Shown: in pieces, positions 63,301 to 64,000 of the stretch
How the letters are laid out: each line of letters begins with the position of its first letter
Position numbering within the stretch: position 1 is the first letter of the stretch
Assembly (NCBI GenBank): GCA_036245805.1
Contig: BTRK01000002.1
Coordinates: 20,577,067-20,641,066, forward strand
Length of the DNA stretch: 64,000 nucleotides
Direction of reading: 5' to 3'
From: Pristionchus mayeri
Lineage: Eukaryota; Nematoda; Chromadorea; Rhabditida; Neodiplogasteridae
Position numbers and translations under genes: made by a program
The notes under the pieces: model-generated
Seen by the model: the letters and a program-made list of their open reading frames with translations, nothing else
What the model was told of the DNA's origin: nothing
Databases searched by the model: none

Positions 63301-63834
63301 ACAGGAGTGAGAGGAATGCCAGGAACTCTATATGGAGAAGAGATTGAGTTCGGACCTCCCGGTCCTCCCGGTCTCCCCGGTGAGTTTCCTCTGTTCTCTT
63401 CGACTCCTTTTTCTCACAAGGGCCTCAGAGGTTTCATCAATTGATCAATGTAAATGAAAAATTCCATTAATCCGAAATTGCTGAAGACGAGATGAAGACC
63501 CAAAATCCATCCGAAATAATTCAACCAAAGGTGCGATGGGAACGCCTGGAACATCTGGTTCTCCCGGAATGCTTCGATATGGCTTAAGAGGAGATCCGGG
63601 TAAGTTACCATGTTCATGTATATTTAATGAATATTATTCATAACTATTATTTATATCATTAATGGTATTAATATATTTAGGTCTACTTAAAATCAAATTG
63701 CAGGAATTCCCGGCAAACCGGGTCAGCCCGGTCAACCTGGTGGGAAGGGAGGTCTAGGACCGAGAGGATTCATTGGAGCGCGAGGAAGTTGCGATCACTG
63801 CCCCACACCACAACTTGCACCCGGATATCGATAG
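57342..63834 (+). CDS. Cuticle collagen
   Basis: Exons 57342-57444, 57483-57595, 57636-57733, 57775-57848 and others join in phase; the last stops at 63834. N-terminal cytosolic segment and membrane anchor: [49 protein letters not shown] furin-type site is seen in SRIKRQNF. A non-helical part ([27 protein letters not shown]) precedes Gly-X-Y blocks: [79 protein letters not shown]. Two Cys lie between blocks (FCQQCAP). The end [14 protein letters not shown] is the standard collagen C-terminus with two Cys. Secreted to the cuticle after cleavage and cross-linked by disulfides and tyrosines. Two introns (about 58139-60748 and 61057-63277) are swollen by three inverted-repeat elements. Confidence 0.9.
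58302..59954. repeat. Fold-back element, arms about 735 bp
   Basis: GATATCACGGGTCTCCTGTA at the left end is mirrored by TACAGGAGACCCGTGATAT at the right. Inner pairs include GGTTAAAACTGATGATATCG with CGATATCATCAGTTTGAACC and GCTCAGATCGAAGGAATG with CATTCCTTCGATCTGAGC. The loop is 59040-59226. Lies in a collagen intron. Confidence 0.9.
60112..60733. repeat. Fold-back element carrying two inverted tRNA-like segments
   Basis: TGGGACTGACCGGAGGACAC is mirrored by GTGTCCTCCGGTCAGTCCCA. Arms of about 270 bases are nearly perfect. Each arm holds a sequence with an A-box-like TGGTGAAGTGG and a B-box-like GGTTCGTCTCC (plus strand about 60297-60355; inverted about 60490-60548), as in tRNA-derived repeats. 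Same collagen intron as the previous fold-back. Confidence 0.85.
61377..63255. repeat. Fold-back element, arms about 840 bp
   Basis: AAGTCCATCACGAACAATTT is mirrored by AAATTGTTCGTGGCCACC. Inner pairs include AGCTCCCAGATAAGCTAGAG with CTCTAGCTTATCTGGGAGCT and ATCTGGCAAATATCGCTCCA with its complement near 62480. Loop about 62225-62410. Arms are nearly identical. In the next large collagen intron. Confidence 0.9.
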
Positions 63835-63956
63835 AGAAATTAACAGAAATTATTGCCCGAAAATCATCTATCATGTTCGATATTCAGAATACATACTCAA
63901 GCATTCATTTGTACAAGGCAAAAGGGGAGCAACCCGTGATACTAGGAGCAGTAATG

Positions 63957-64000
63957 GTGTGGTTTGAGGTGCGAGTATGGTGTGGTTTGAGGTGCGAGTA
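63957..64000 (+). repeat. Direct repeat of 22 bases at window edge
   Basis: GGTGTGGTTTGAGGTGCGAG occurs twice in tandem up to the last base, so more copies may lie beyond the window. Confidence 0.7.

Overview
This window reads as nuclear DNA of a free-living rhabditid-type nematode. The genes have many short exons and mostly 38-50 nt introns with pyrimidine-rich tracts. Protein families typical of nematodes are present: a cuticle collagen, two DB-module proteins and a GPI-type acetylcholinesterase. Several start codons sit directly behind a splice-acceptor-like AG, as expected for spliced-leader trans-splicing. I do not assign a species. Exon junctions were built by eye from reading frame, GT/AG signals and family resemblance.

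Layout. 1-4.4 kb: 3' part of a phospholipase D gene (+). 4.9-5.9 kb: small Tyr/Pro/Gln-rich gene (-). 6.2-8.1 kb: unusual GC-rich repeats and a 210-bp tandem array with exon-like units. 8.7-15.2 kb (-): a tiny secreted peptide and a single-pass membrane protein, interrupted by a dead mariner-like element and other repeats. 15.8-18.1 kb: three small secreted-protein genes. 18.2-20.0 kb (-): an 11-exon ionotropic-receptor-like channel. 21.4-22.6 kb (+): an unrecognised secreted protein. 23.0-27.7 kb (-): an acetylcholinesterase. 30.3-36.6 kb (+): a CEP104 orthologue with two apparent frameshifts. 36.7-42.3 kb (-): a phospholipase B-like gene whose first intron holds a nested stack of transposons including an intact mariner. 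42.4-45.0 kb (+): a small secreted gene and two DB-module genes. 46.1-47.5 kb: a fold-back repeat.

48.3-57.1 kb is a head-to-tail block: misc-1 (2-oxoglutarate carrier), mrpl-41 (mitoribosomal protein), djr-1 (DJ-1), sdhd-1 (complex II subunit) and a ZCCHC4-type rRNA m6A methyltransferase. It looks like one or two operons with a mitochondrial theme and, from memory, matches two Caenorhabditis elegans chromosome II clusters. 57.3-63.8 kb is a cuticle collagen whose two large introns carry three long inverted repeats.

The most striking non-genic feature is the number of long inverted repeats (fold-backs), at least six, mostly in introns. The proposed homopolymer frameshifts in cep-104 need checking as possible assembly errors before being read as biology.
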